A stretch of DNA of 64,000 nt from JBCCXL01 sp039191605 (GTDB lineage Bacteria > Acidobacteriota > Thermoanaerobaculia > Multivoradales > JAHZIX01). The notes under the pieces are model-generated. The model searched no databases, was not told the DNA's origin, and saw nothing but the letters and a program-made list of their open reading frames with translations. A program made the translations under genes and the position numbers. The stretch spans positions 62,001 through 126,000 of the forward strand of contig JBCCXL010000008.1 of NCBI GenBank assembly GCA_039191605.1, given 5' to 3'. This document shows positions 1 through 8,709 of this stretch, piece by piece (position 1 is the stretch's first letter; each line of letters starts with the position of its first letter).

Positions 1-271
1 GCTACTTGTCCTAGACAAGCGGAAGAACCCCGCTCTCTCGCTGATGGATAGCGCGCGGAGCAGGGAAGCGCCTGCACTGTGCGACCGGCAGACCTCGCAG
101 GTGCGGGAACCTTAGAGACTAGACCTGCTGGCAGCTTCGGCTCGGTCTACCGGTGGGGGAGGGGATCGATTCGAGACTTTCCCGCCCCGAGCGGATAGGG
201 CCCGAGTGGATAGGGCCAATGAGCGAGGCCAGCAGACGGAGTCAGCAGGGTGGAGGGGGTGGTCCGCCGCC
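1..271. other. Left-edge stretch with no gene seen
   Basis: No reading frame here has a plausible start, ribosome-binding site or recognisable protein. The only open frames are shadows of the minus-strand GDSL gene that ends at 272. It may be the 3' flank of that gene. Confidence 0.5.
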
Positions 272-1447
272 CTAGAAAGCCGAGGCGCCGAAGTTCTCCG
301 CCAGGATCGCCAGGTCGGTGCCGTCAACGACGCCGCTGCCGTCGAGGTCGGCGAAGTTGCGGTAGCGACCGTCTCCCTGGACAGAGCCGAAGCGCACGCC
401 GAAGAGGCCGAGGTCGACGCCGTCGACGCGGCCGTCGCGATCGATGTCCCCGGTGACGAATTGGGTTCCTTCGGTGACGAATTGCCCGACGTTGCCGTCG
501 AAAGTATTGACCGGAGAGGCCAGATCCCGCGCCCGCAGTCCGATGAAGACCACGCCGACCCAGGGCTCCTGGGGAATGTAGCGCAGCGCCTGGCGCCCGC
601 TGTTGCCGGAGATCTCCGCCGGCACCGGCTCTCCGTTGATCAGCAATTCGGTGAAGGTAGTGTCGAGGCCGGCGCCGAAGTCGAAGACCTCCAGGTCCAC
701 CGGAGTGGTGTTGGGGACGGCCTGCTGATCGTCCTCCGGGCTGAAGGCACCGACCACCGGAGGCACGTCGTCGAGGTCGGTAATGACGTTCGCCCAGACC
801 TCCGCTACCTCCTGATACCCGTCGGTGTTGAGATGGATCCGATCGGTGCCGCCGGCGTAGAGCTCAGAGAAGGCGTCGGGGTCGCTGATCAGGGCCTGGA
901 AGGGGTCCGCCAGCTCCCGGCCCTCCTCGAAAGCGAGACTGCGGATCTCGTTGCCCAGCTGCCCGGTGATGCGATTGCTGCCGTCGAAGTTCGCCGACGG
1001 AAGTCGGGGAATGATGGTGGCGAGGATCACCTCCAGCCCCTGCGCCTCGGCCTTGTCCGCGATGCGATCGAGGTTGAAGCGAACGGTCTCCGGGGACAGG
1101 CGCTGGTTGATGTCGTTGGTGCCCTCCATCAACAGCAGCACGTCACCGCCGGTAGCCAGGGCCTCATCGACTCGAGTTACGCCCTCGGCGGTGGTCTCTC
1201 CGCCGAGACCGAAATTGGCCACCTCGGCGTTGACTCCCCGGGCTTCTAGAATGTTCTCGAGCTTCGGCGGGTAGCCGGGAGTGTCGGAAGTATCGGCAAA
1301 GCCTTCGGTGATGCTGTCGCCGAAGGCGAGGTAGCGAGTTTGTTGGGCCTCAGCGGGGGCTGAGATCAGCAGAGCACATGCGAGGCAAAGCACCAGCAGG
1401 AAGCCCACCGGTCGTCGGGGCCGTCGGCAAATCGGTCGCGGGCTCAT
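272..1447 (-). CDS. Secreted SGNH/GDSL-family hydrolase with dockerin-like C-terminal repeats
   Basis: A 391-residue predicted exported esterase or lipase-like enzyme. After an Arg-rich start and a hydrophobic signal segment (about residues 14-34, ending PAEAQ) come the SGNH blocks: GDSIT with nucleophile Ser45, a conserved Gly in NFGLGGET (about 79-86), GTND with Asn111, and DRIH with Asp202 and His205. The catalytic set is therefore complete. The last 60 residues hold two copies of a DxDxDGxVDxxDL calcium-binding motif, as in type I dockerin repeats, separated by about 30 residues. Such tails occur on secreted enzymes outside cellulosomes too, so no scaffoldin is implied. The start codon overlaps the stop of the upstream exported gene by one base (TGATG), indicating translational coupling. 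The substrate cannot be read from the sequence. Confidence 0.88.
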   Translation of the reverse strand: MSPRPICRRPRRPVGFLLVLCLACALLISAPAEAQQTRYLAFGDSITEGFADTSDTPGYPPKLENILEARGVNAEVANFGLGGETTAEGVTRVDEALATGGDVLLLMEGTNDINQRLSPETVRFNLDRIADKAEAQGLEVILATIIPRLPSANFDGSNRITGQLGNEIRSLAFEEGRELADPFQALISDPDAFSELYAGGTDRIHLNTDGYQEVAEVWANVITDLDDVPPVVGAFSPEDDQQAVPNTTPVDLEVFDFGAGLDTTFTELLINGEPVPAEISGNSGRQALRYIPQEPWVGVVFIGLRARDLASPVNTFDGNVGQFVTEGTQFVTGDIDRDGRVDGVDLGLFGVRFGSVQGDGRYRNFADLDGSGVVDGTDLAILAENFGASAF

Positions 1448-2790
1448 CAGCGCAGCCCTCCATCCTCGGCTCCGTCGGATCGAAGCCCGAGGGCGGGATC
1501 TGCCGATTGCCAGGGCACCGCGGTGGTCAGAACCGAGGTCGCCAGGGCGGTCGCCAAGGCCTCGGCACTCTTGCCTTTAACAGTTTCGGGGACGCTAGCG
1601 GCAGTCCAGCCGAAGCGGACGGCTTCCGGCCCCGCCTCGAGCACGACGGGGCGGCGGCTGCGTTCTCGATTCGAAGTCGCGGCCAAAGCCCGGGCCAGCA
1701 CTCGGCCGTCGGAAGCGATGCGGGCCAGCTCCCATCCGCTGGCGGCGACGCTGCGGTAGAGCAGGTACGACTCGCTCTCCCCGCGGCGCTGGATTTCGCT
1801 TTCTTCTAGGGAGCCTGCGCTCAGCGGGCGCTCGAAGGTCGGCAGCACGCTGCCGGATCCGGCGACGGGGCCCAGATTGACGAATCCCTCGCCCTCGAAG
1901 CGGGCGACGTGGAGCCGGTAGCCGCCGACGCCCTCGTCGAAGCGGCTCCAGGCGAGAAGTCTGCCGTCCACCGAGAGCCGGGGAGCGATATCCGGAACCT
2001 GGTTGTCCTCGAAGGCCGGCTGAGGGGAGGTCCAGCGCACTTCGTCGGAAGCCCCCTGCTCGCGGCGGGACCACAGAACCTCGTCGTCCTGACCGTCGAA
2101 GGCGCTCCAGGCCAGTAGGGGAGCTCCGCTGGAGTCCACCGCGGCGCTGAGGGCGGTCTGGGTTCCTTCGGCGGCCTTCGCCACCGTGATCACCGGACCC
2201 CAGCCCTCGGCCTCACCGAGCCAGCTCGACCAGCGCACTTCGAGAGAGCGCATCTCCGGACCTTCTAGCCAGGCGAGGCCCAGCAGCTCGCCGCGATGGC
2301 TCACCGCCTGGGGCTGGAGGCGCATCAGGCCAGCGCGGGAGAGGGCCGGAGGCTCGAGTTTCCAGGCCCCATCCCACTGGGCCTGCCAGCGGGACCGCTC
2401 CTCCTCGTCGCCGCCGGTGATCGCGTGGATCTGGGCTTGCGCCCCCTCCGGCAGTCGCCACAGAGCGAGATCCTGGCCCTGCTGGCCAAGCAGGAGCCAG
2501 CCGTCTTCCAGCTCGGCGCTGGAGAGAATCTGCTGCTCCGCCGCAAGCGCCGTGGAGTGAGCCTCGCCGCCGTCGTTGGAGCTCCACCAGGACAGCTGGC
2601 TGGCTTCGCTGGAGGGAAGCTCCCCTCGCCACTGGCCGCTAGCGGGGACGGCCGCGGCTTCGCTCTCCGCGGCGGGGCCGGGAAATAGCGCTCCCAGGCC
2701 GAGGAGGGCCAGGGATGAAGCGGCGATCAAAGGGGTGAAAATTCGCCGCGAGGCGAGGGACTGCTGGGGCTTCGAAGATTGGATCATCAC
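1447..2790 (-). CDS. Exported protein of unknown function, possibly beta-propeller-like
   Basis: A 447-residue protein not recognised as a named family. The N-terminus has a basic stretch (SRR) and a hydrophobic segment at about residues 20-42, consistent with secretion. The rest is rich in Trp, Gly, Ser and Glu, with recurring strand-like blocks such as PLLAWSAFDG and RLLAWSRFDEG spaced about 50 residues apart. These resemble blades of a beta-propeller, but the repeat is degenerate. It is the first gene of a two-gene unit with the GDSL hydrolase and diverges from cinA. A surface or periplasmic accessory role alongside the hydrolase is inference only. Confidence 0.7.
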   Translation of the reverse strand: MMIQSSKPQQSLASRRIFTPLIAASSLALLGLGALFPGPAAESEAAAVPASGQWRGELPSSEASQLSWWSSNDGGEAHSTALAAEQQILSSAELEDGWLLLGQQGQDLALWRLPEGAQAQIHAITGGDEEERSRWQAQWDGAWKLEPPALSRAGLMRLQPQAVSHRGELLGLAWLEGPEMRSLEVRWSSWLGEAEGWGPVITVAKAAEGTQTALSAAVDSSGAPLLAWSAFDGQDDEVLWSRREQGASDEVRWTSPQPAFEDNQVPDIAPRLSVDGRLLAWSRFDEGVGGYRLHVARFEGEGFVNLGPVAGSGSVLPTFERPLSAGSLEESEIQRRGESESYLLYRSVAASGWELARIASDGRVLARALAATSNRERSRRPVVLEAGPEAVRFGWTAASVPETVKGKSAEALATALATSVLTTAVPWQSADPALGLRSDGAEDGGLR

Positions 2791-2862
2791 CGCCGGATCC
2801 TACGTTCCGGCCTGAACCCTGTCAACGCGCTGTGGCAGTGATTCCGGGCCGCTGGACGCTCG

Positions 2863-2892
2863 TTTGCTCCCCTCCGCGAGAGTGCCTATGAT
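2863..2892 (+). promoter_or_regulatory. Candidate promoter giving a near-leaderless cinA mRNA
   Basis: A TATGAT -10-like hexamer lies at 2887-2892, only six bases before the cinA ATG at 2899. A weak -35-like TTTGCT sits 18 bases upstream at 2863-2868. No Shine-Dalgarno sequence precedes the ATG. If this -10 is used, transcription would start at or next to the start codon. Confidence 0.4.
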
Positions 2893-2898
2893 GCCGCT

Positions 2899-4164
2899 AT
2901 GAATGGCGCAATTTTGGCAGTAGGTTCGGAGCTTCTAGGCACCGATCGTTTAGACACCAATTCCCTTCGCCTGACGGCGCTGCTGGAACGCTACGGCTGG
3001 ACGCTGGTGCGTAAGGCGGTGGTGGGGGATGACGAAGAGCGCATCGGGGGCGAGGTGCTGCGCATGGCCCAGGAGGCCTCCGTGGTGCTGGTGGGAGGAG
3101 GCCTAGGGCCGACCTCCGACGACGTCACCCGCCAGGCGGTGGCGGCGGCTCTGGGCCTCGAGCTGACGGAAGACCCGGCGGTGGTCGAGGACATCCGGGC
3201 GAAGTTCCGGGCCTTCGGCCGCGAGATGCCGGAGGTCAACCGCCGCCAGGCGATGGTGCCCCACGGGGCGCTGAAGATCGAGAATCCTCGGGGGACGGCT
3301 CCGGGCCTGGAGCTGAAGCTGGAAGGGGGCGGGCCTGACGGACAGGGAGCGACGATCTTTCTGCTGCCGGGGGTGCCGCGGGAGCTCAAGGCGTTGACGG
3401 AAGGGCATGTGGAGCCCTGGCTGGCGCAGCGCTCCGGCGGTGCGGTACGCGAGACTCGCACCCTCAAGGTGGCCTGCGTTCCCGAGTCGGAGCTGGAGGA
3501 ACGCTTGGTTCCGGCCTACGAGGCCTTCGGCCGGGAGCAGATCACGGTGCTGTCGAAACCGGCGGAGATCACCGTGCGCTACGTCGCCGAGGGCCCTGAG
3601 GAATCGCGGCGAGGCAAGCTCGCGGCGATGGAAGAGCGCCTGGTGGAGCTGATCGGGGACGGCCTCTATGCCCGTCGGGATGTTCCGCTGGAAGAGGTGG
3701 TGGGGCAGGCCCTGGCAGAGGCCGGGCACACCGTCTCTACCGCCGAGAGCTGCACCGGTGGCCTGATCGCCGAGCGCCTCACCCGAGTGGCCGGCAGCTC
3801 CGCCTATTTCGAGGGCTCCGCAGTGACCTACTCCAATCGACTCAAACAGCACCTGCTGGGAGTGCCCGGCAGCGTGCTGGAATCCGAAGGGGCGGTGAGC
3901 GAGGCGGTGGCGCGAGCGATGGCGGAGGGGGTCCGGGAGCGCCTGGGGACCACCTGGTCGGTGGCGGTGACCGGCATCGCCGGGCCCGGCGGCGGCACTG
4001 AGGAAAAGCCTGTGGGGACGGTGCATTTCGCCCTCGCCGGCCCCGCCGGCACGGTCCATCGCCGGGCAACTTTCCCCGGAGATCGGGAGCGAATTCGCTT
4101 CCAAACCTCCCAGGTGGCGCTGGAGCTGCTGCGCCGGGGCCTCGGCGCCCAATCCGAGAGCTGA
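2899..4164 (+). CDS. cinA: CinA family protein (MoaB-like domain plus nicotinamide-nucleotide amidase domain)
   Basis: A 421-residue full-length two-domain CinA. The N-terminal molybdopterin-binding-like domain begins with AVGSELLGTDRLDTNS and carries GGLGPTSDDVTRQAV, both hallmarks of the family. The C-terminal domain (about residues 265-415) has STAESCTGGLIAERLT, FEGSAVTYSNR and the glycine-rich AVTGIAGPGGGTEEKPVGTV. In characterised relatives the C-terminal domain deamidates NMN to nicotinic acid mononucleotide in pyridine-nucleotide salvage, and the N-terminal domain has ADP-ribose pyrophosphatase activity. No RBS is visible; a TATGAT element sits just upstream of the ATG. thpR follows about 100 bases downstream on the same strand. 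The enzyme acts in the cytosol. Confidence 0.95.
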   Translation: MNGAILAVGSELLGTDRLDTNSLRLTALLERYGWTLVRKAVVGDDEERIGGEVLRMAQEASVVLVGGGLGPTSDDVTRQAVAAALGLELTEDPAVVEDIRAKFRAFGREMPEVNRRQAMVPHGALKIENPRGTAPGLELKLEGGGPDGQGATIFLLPGVPRELKALTEGHVEPWLAQRSGGAVRETRTLKVACVPESELEERLVPAYEAFGREQITVLSKPAEITVRYVAEGPEESRRGKLAAMEERLVELIGDGLYARRDVPLEEVVGQALAEAGHTVSTAESCTGGLIAERLTRVAGSSAYFEGSAVTYSNRLKQHLLGVPGSVLESEGAVSEAVARAMAEGVRERLGTTWSVAVTGIAGPGGGTEEKPVGTVHFALAGPAGTVHRRATFPGDRERIRFQTSQVALELLRRGLGAQSES

Positions 4165-4265
4165 TTCCCCTGCGTCTTCCCCCGGCCTCGGGTTGAGTTC
4201 CCGCTCCCGTGGCCTCACGTCGCCCACCCTGCATCGATCATCATTGGCCCGCGGCTTGTCGACCC

Positions 4266-4865
4266 ATGCGTCTCTTCGTCGCCATCGACCTTCCAGACTC
4301 CGTCCGTCAGGCTCTCCGGCAGCGGCTCGGAGAGCAGCGGCGGGACGATGGTTTCCCGAAGGCCCGCTGGGTGCGTTCAGAGCGCTTCCACTGGACCCTG
4401 AGCTTCCTCGGTGAGGTGGTGGCGGATCGGCAAGCCGAGGCGGTCCTCGATCCTCTCGCGGCGGCGCTGCGGGAGGCCGTGGACCGTCATCGCGCTTGTA
4501 CTCTTCGGGTCGCCGGTGCGGGCTCCTTCCCGACTTCGGGGGCGGCGAGGGTCCTGTGGCTGGGGGTGGAGGAATCCCGTCCGGGAGCCCTCGCCGCGCT
4601 GGCGGGGGACCTCGCCGCGGCGGTGGAGCCCTGGGCGGAGCCGAGGAGAGGCCGCAAGGGCTCCTTCAAGCCTCATCTCACCGTGGCTCGCTGTCGGCCG
4701 CCTTGGCCTCGCCGGGCGGTGGAGCGTTTCCTTTCGGGCTGGAAAGGGTTTCGGGGAGAGAGCTTCCCGGTGCGGGAGGTGGTGCTCTACGAGAGTTTTC
4801 TCCAGCCTTCGGGGCCTCGCTATGTGTCGCGGGCCAGGATTTCCCTCCGGGAAGAAGCCGGCTGA
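4266..4865 (+). CDS. thpR: RNA 2',3'-cyclic phosphodiesterase (2H/LigT family)
   Basis: A 199-residue 2H phosphoesterase. The start at 4266 gives MRLFVAIDLPD, the usual N-terminus of the family; an in-frame start at 4209 would add 19 residues with no family character. Both HxTx catalytic motifs are present: HWTL (in ERFHWTLSFLG) and HLTV (in FKPHLTVARCR). The enzyme hydrolyses 2',3'-cyclic phosphodiester ends of RNA and was first described as a tRNA-fragment ligase. Intervening blocks LRVAGAGSFP and RVLWLGVEE also match the fold. It lies downstream of cinA on the same strand, and a cinA-thpR neighbourhood is common in bacteria. No strong ribosome-binding site is visible. Confidence 0.92.
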   Translation: MRLFVAIDLPDSVRQALRQRLGEQRRDDGFPKARWVRSERFHWTLSFLGEVVADRQAEAVLDPLAAALREAVDRHRACTLRVAGAGSFPTSGAARVLWLGVEESRPGALAALAGDLAAAVEPWAEPRRGRKGSFKPHLTVARCRPPWPRRAVERFLSGWKGFRGESFPVREVVLYESFLQPSGPRYVSRARISLREEAG

Positions 4866-5203
4866 GGCTCAGAGCTGATCGCGCGGTGCTTGGCAATCTT
4901 CCGGGGAGCTGAGCTTCCTTCGTGAGCCTGCAATAGGGCTCCTGTCTCGATCCCTCGGTAGGCCTTCATCTAGGCCTCTACTGGGCACCGAATTACGTAC
5001 TGAGGCCTGTTACCATCGGGCGGCGACGTGAGAGAAACTTCTCGTATCCCCTCCCTTCCTTCTTCTCCCCCCTCCGTCAGCGTCTTGCACCATGAAGAGC
5101 GGCTTCCGAGGAAATTGTCCCTCGAATCCTACGCTCCGCCCTTCCAGTCATTGCCCCCGAAGAAGCATCACACCCTAGGGGAATCGCGCCGCAAGGAGAA
5201 TTC
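4866..5203. other. thpR-gpsA intergenic region
   Basis: This stretch of about 340 bases has no convincing gene. A 28-codon frame from 5091 shows no family character. A clear Shine-Dalgarno AAGGAG lies at 5193-5198 before the GTG start of gpsA. A short inverted repeat (GAGA-AACT-TCTC) lies near 5032. No strong terminator was recognised. Confidence 0.4.
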
Positions 5204-6214
5204 GTGAGCGAGCTGTCTATCTTTGGTTCAGGATCCTGGGGTACCGCCCTGGCGGTGCAGTTCGCCCGCAACGGCCACGATGTGCTGCTGTGGTCACGTC
5301 GTCCGGAGCTCTGCTCACAGCTTCAGGAGGAGGGGCGCAACGAGCTCTACCTGCCGGGGATCGACTTTCCCGAAACCCTCACCGTCACCAGCGACCTAGA
5401 GGCCGCGGCGGCGCGGGATGTCGCCCTGGTGGTGGTGCCCTCCCACGGCTTCCGGGGAGTGGTGAAGGATCTCCTGGCGGCCCGCGCGAGGCGGCGCCTG
5501 GTGCTGGTCTCGGCAGCCAAGGGAATCGAGAACGACACCTCGGCAAGGATGAGCCAGGTGGTGTGGGAGGAGGCCCTGAGCGCCGACCGAGAGGTGGACT
5601 TCGCCGTGCTCGCCGGGCCCACCTTCGCCGCCGAGCTGGCCCGGGGCTTGCCTTCCCTCGGCGTCATCGCTTCCGAGAAGGAAACCCTCGCCCAGCGCCT
5701 CCAGGAATCCCTCTCGGCCCCCAGCTTCCGTCTCTACTCCTCCTCGGACGTCGTCGGGGTGGAGATCGGGGGCGCCACGAAGAACGTCATCGCGCTGTCC
5801 TCCGGCGTGGTGGTGGGCTTGGAGCTAGGGCAGAACGCCCTCGCCGCGTTGATCACCCGTGGCCTCCACGAGATCACCCGCCTCGGCCTCGCCTGCGGTG
5901 GCCAGACTCCGACTTTCTCGGGGCTCGCCGGCTTGGGAGATCTGGTGCTCACCTGCACCGGCGGCCTGTCCCGCAATCGCCGGGCGGGCCTCGCGCTGGC
6001 GGAGGGCAAGACTCTGGCGGAAATCCAGGCCTCGACTTCGATGGTGGCGGAGGGCTTGTACAACGCCTTGAATATCGATCGGCTGGCGGGGCAGATGGGG
6101 GTGGAGATGCCGATCACCGCGCAGATGGTGCAGGTGCTGCACGAGGGCAAATCGCCGGGCCGGGCCTTGGAAGAGCTGATGACCCGCAACCTCAAGGCGG
6201 AAACGGCTCTCTGA
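5204..6214 (+). CDS. gpsA: NAD(P)-dependent glycerol-3-phosphate dehydrogenase
   Basis: A 336-residue enzyme that reduces dihydroxyacetone phosphate to sn-glycerol-3-phosphate for phospholipid synthesis in the cytosol. The Rossmann motif FGSGSWGTALA is at residues 6-16. Family signatures follow in order: NELYLPGIDFP, SAAKGIEN, the substrate-site block VLAGPTFAAEL, GATKNVIALSSG with the catalytic Lys, FSGLAGLGDLVLTCTG with SRNRRAG, and EGLYNA. Start is GTG at 5204, supported by AAGGAG five bases upstream. Length is normal for the family. It appears monocistronic; the next gene, guaA, is 770 bases away. Confidence 0.97.
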   Translation: MSELSIFGSGSWGTALAVQFARNGHDVLLWSRRPELCSQLQEEGRNELYLPGIDFPETLTVTSDLEAAAARDVALVVVPSHGFRGVVKDLLAARARRRLVLVSAAKGIENDTSARMSQVVWEEALSADREVDFAVLAGPTFAAELARGLPSLGVIASEKETLAQRLQESLSAPSFRLYSSSDVVGVEIGGATKNVIALSSGVVVGLELGQNALAALITRGLHEITRLGLACGGQTPTFSGLAGLGDLVLTCTGGLSRNRRAGLALAEGKTLAEIQASTSMVAEGLYNALNIDRLAGQMGVEMPITAQMVQVLHEGKSPGRALEELMTRNLKAETAL

Positions 6215-6503
6215 CTCTGCTCTCGGGGATTGAGCCTTTTTGGGGTTAGCCTTCGGCGCCCGTCTTGGAGCTCGCCTGTTTCGGCGCCCGTCGCGATGTT
6301 GGGCTATCTCTCTGCTGTTGTTGTGGCAGGTTCCGAGCCACCGGTTTTCGTTTCTGGCTCGGATCCCTCGACCTGCAACTACGGGGCTGATCAGCTCTCC
6401 CCTGGACTGCTGCAATGCCGTGAGCAAGTTGCCACGGCTGCTCGCTGCTGCTTGCGCTTTCTCCCGGTGGTGTATCGATTCCTGGTCCCAAGAGGACCAC
6501 AGA

Positions 6504-6946
6504 CTATCCACAGCTTCCGCGAGGGTTCCCACAGGGTGGCCTACGTTTCTCGCCGTCTTTCCACAGGCTGTCCTCAAGGTTTCCAGATCCCCCTACCGCG
6601 CCCTGAGAGCCCGCCTGGGAGCTTGGGTGAGAGCAGAGTAGTGGAGCCGGGCTCTGGGATTGACGGGTTCTGGAGGTGCTGGGCTTTGGGAAGGGTAGAT
6701 GAATCAGGGTCGCGGTGAAGTTCGGTACGGTGACTGCCGAAGTCTCCACTTCGATCTGGCTATGAGCCTGCCGCGAGATCCACAGCGCATCCACCCGGTT
6801 TCCACAGCCTGCCCGCGATGGATTCACAGGGGATCCACTTCCTCGTAAACTCTTTCCACCGGGAATCTCGGGGAATTCAGAGCGAGTCCACCGCGATCCG
6901 GCCCACCTCCACAAAGTCTCCACAGCCTCTTCAGAGTTTTTCCACA
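6504..6946 (+). promoter_or_regulatory. Cluster of DnaA-box-like sequences in the gpsA-guaA gap
   Basis: The 770-base gap 6215-6983 has no supported gene but holds repeated nine-base elements close to the DnaA box TTWTNCACA, all on the plus strand. They are CTATCCACA (6504), GTTCCCACA (6525), CTTTCCACA (6557), AGATCCACA (6776), GTTTCCACA (6798), GGATTCACA (6820), GTCTCCACA (6916) and an exact match, TTTTCCACA (6938). CTTTCCACC near 6852 is a further near match. No AT-rich unwinding region is evident and no dnaA or dnaN is adjacent. This could be a replication origin, a DnaA-titrating or DnaA-regulated site, or simply a TCCACA-rich repeat. Confidence 0.4.
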
Positions 6947-6983
6947 CCCCTCCTTCCCAGCACAGGATTTCTCTATACCCCCT

Positions 6984-8552
6984 ATGAGCCAGCCCACTGA
7001 AACCGCCCGCCCTCAGGATCATCAGACGGTCCTCATCCTCGATTACGGATCCCAATACACCCAGCTCATCGCCCGCCGAGTGCGGGAGCATCGGGTGTAT
7101 TGCGAGATCCTGCCCTGCACCACGGCGGTGGCGGAGATCGCCGCCCGTCAGCCGGTGGCGGTGATCCTCTCCGGCGGGCCCAATAGCGTCTACGACGAAG
7201 ACGCTCCGACGCTGGATCCGGCGGTGCTCGAGCTGGGAGTGCCGGTGCTGGGCATCTGCTACGGCCTCTACATCCTCACCCAGGCCCTCGGCGGTACGGT
7301 CACGGCGTCGGATCACCGCGAATATGGCCGGGCAGAGGTGACGGTGCAGGAGGCTGGGGGGCTCTTCGAGGGGCTGGGAGAGAGCCAGACGGTGTGGATG
7401 AGCCACGGTGACCGGGTGCAGGAGGTGCCTGCCGGCTTCCGGGTATTGGCCTCTACCGAGGCGGTGCCCGTGGTGGCTGCAGCGGATCCTGAGCGCCGCT
7501 TCTACGGCATTCAATTTCACCCGGAGGTCTCCCACACCGCCGCCGGCGCAGAGATGCTGCGCAACTTCCTCTACGGCGTCTGCGGCGTCTCCGGGGATTG
7601 GTCCATGGCCACCTACGTCGACGAGGTCGTCGCCCGCCTGCGGCAGCAGATCGGTGACGCCAAGGTGATCTGCGGCATCTCCGGCGGAGTGGATTCCTCC
7701 GTCACCGCCGCATTGCTCACCCGCGCCGTCGGCGACCAGATGACCGCCCTCTTCGTCGACAACGGCGTGCTGCGCCTGAATGAGGTGGATCAGGTCCTCC
7801 ACAGCCTGCGGGACGGCCTGGGGATCCCCATCGTGCCCATCGACGCGGCGGATCAATTCCTCGGCGAGCTCGCTGGAGTGACGGACCCAGAAGCCAAGCG
7901 CAAGGTCATCGGCCGAGTCTTCATCGAGGTCTTCGAGGCCCACGCCCAGAAGATCGAGGACGTCAGTTTCCTCGCCCAGGGCACCCTCTACCCAGACGTC
8001 ATCGAATCGGTCTCCGTCAAGGGCCCCTCCGCCGTGATCAAATCCCACCACAACGTCGGCGGCCTGCCGGAAACTCTCGGCCTCGACCTCGTCGAGCCCC
8101 TGCGCTTCCTGTTCAAAGACGAAGTCCGCCAGCTCGGCCGCCAGCTCGGCCTTCCCGAAGATCTCCTCGAGCGTCATCCCTTCCCCGGTCCCGGCCTCGC
8201 CGTGCGCATCCTCGGCGAAGTCACCGCCGACCGAGTCGCCCTGCTACAAAAGGCCGACGCCATCTTCCTCGAAGAGCTCCATCAATCCGGCTGGTACACC
8301 AAGACCGACCAGGCCTTCGCCGTCCTCCTCCCGGTCAAAGCCGTCGGCGTCATGGGCGACTACCGCACCTACGAAAACGTCGTCGCCCTGCGCTCCGTCG
8401 ACACCACCGACTTCATGACCGCCGACTGGAGCCCCCTGCCCTACGACCTCCTTGGCCGAGTCGCCAACCGCATCGTCAACCAGGTGCGGGGCATCAACCG
8501 AGTCGTCTACGACATCACCAGCAAGCCGCCGGGGACGATTGAGTGGGAGTAG
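6984..8552 (+). CDS. guaA: GMP synthase (glutamine-hydrolysing)
   Basis: A 522-residue full-length GuaA, which converts XMP, ATP and glutamine to GMP in the last step of guanine nucleotide synthesis. The N-terminal class I glutamine amidotransferase domain has ILDYGSQYTQLIAR, SGGPNSVYDEDAP, the nucleophile Cys92 in GICYG, and FHPEVSHT with the catalytic His and Glu. The ATP pyrophosphatase P-loop GISGGVDSS is near residue 230. The C-terminal dimerisation domain has PDVIESVS, SHHNVGGLPE and RHPFPGPGLAVRILGE, and ends TIEWE. No Shine-Dalgarno is seen; a CTATAC element at 6973-6978 could be a -10 for a near-leaderless message. An IS element begins about 90 bases after the stop. Confidence 0.97.
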   Translation: MSQPTETARPQDHQTVLILDYGSQYTQLIARRVREHRVYCEILPCTTAVAEIAARQPVAVILSGGPNSVYDEDAPTLDPAVLELGVPVLGICYGLYILTQALGGTVTASDHREYGRAEVTVQEAGGLFEGLGESQTVWMSHGDRVQEVPAGFRVLASTEAVPVVAAADPERRFYGIQFHPEVSHTAAGAEMLRNFLYGVCGVSGDWSMATYVDEVVARLRQQIGDAKVICGISGGVDSSVTAALLTRAVGDQMTALFVDNGVLRLNEVDQVLHSLRDGLGIPIVPIDAADQFLGELAGVTDPEAKRKVIGRVFIEVFEAHAQKIEDVSFLAQGTLYPDVIESVSVKGPSAVIKSHHNVGGLPETLGLDLVEPLRFLFKDEVRQLGRQLGLPEDLLERHPFPGPGLAVRILGEVTADRVALLQKADAIFLEELHQSGWYTKTDQAFAVLLPVKAVGVMGDYRTYENVVALRSVDTTDFMTADWSPLPYDLLGRVANRIVNQVRGINRVVYDITSKPPGTIEWE

Positions 8553-8709
8553 ATGAGAGCGAGCCCAGTGGTTTGCCGACGTCGATGATCGATCGGTTCT
8601 TTGGTTTAGAGCGGTGAGCAACTCCCAAGCGATTGATACTGAGGTGGACCTCATCGTCTGGATAGCTCCGAGGTCGATTTAAGGTGGACTCCGAGTTGTT
8701 TGCAGGCCT

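Noticed and set aside
6504..8177. 557-codon minus-strand frame over the gpsA-guaA gap and guaA
   Set aside because: It is mostly antisense to guaA, with His/Asp-rich shadow sequence and no recognisable domain.
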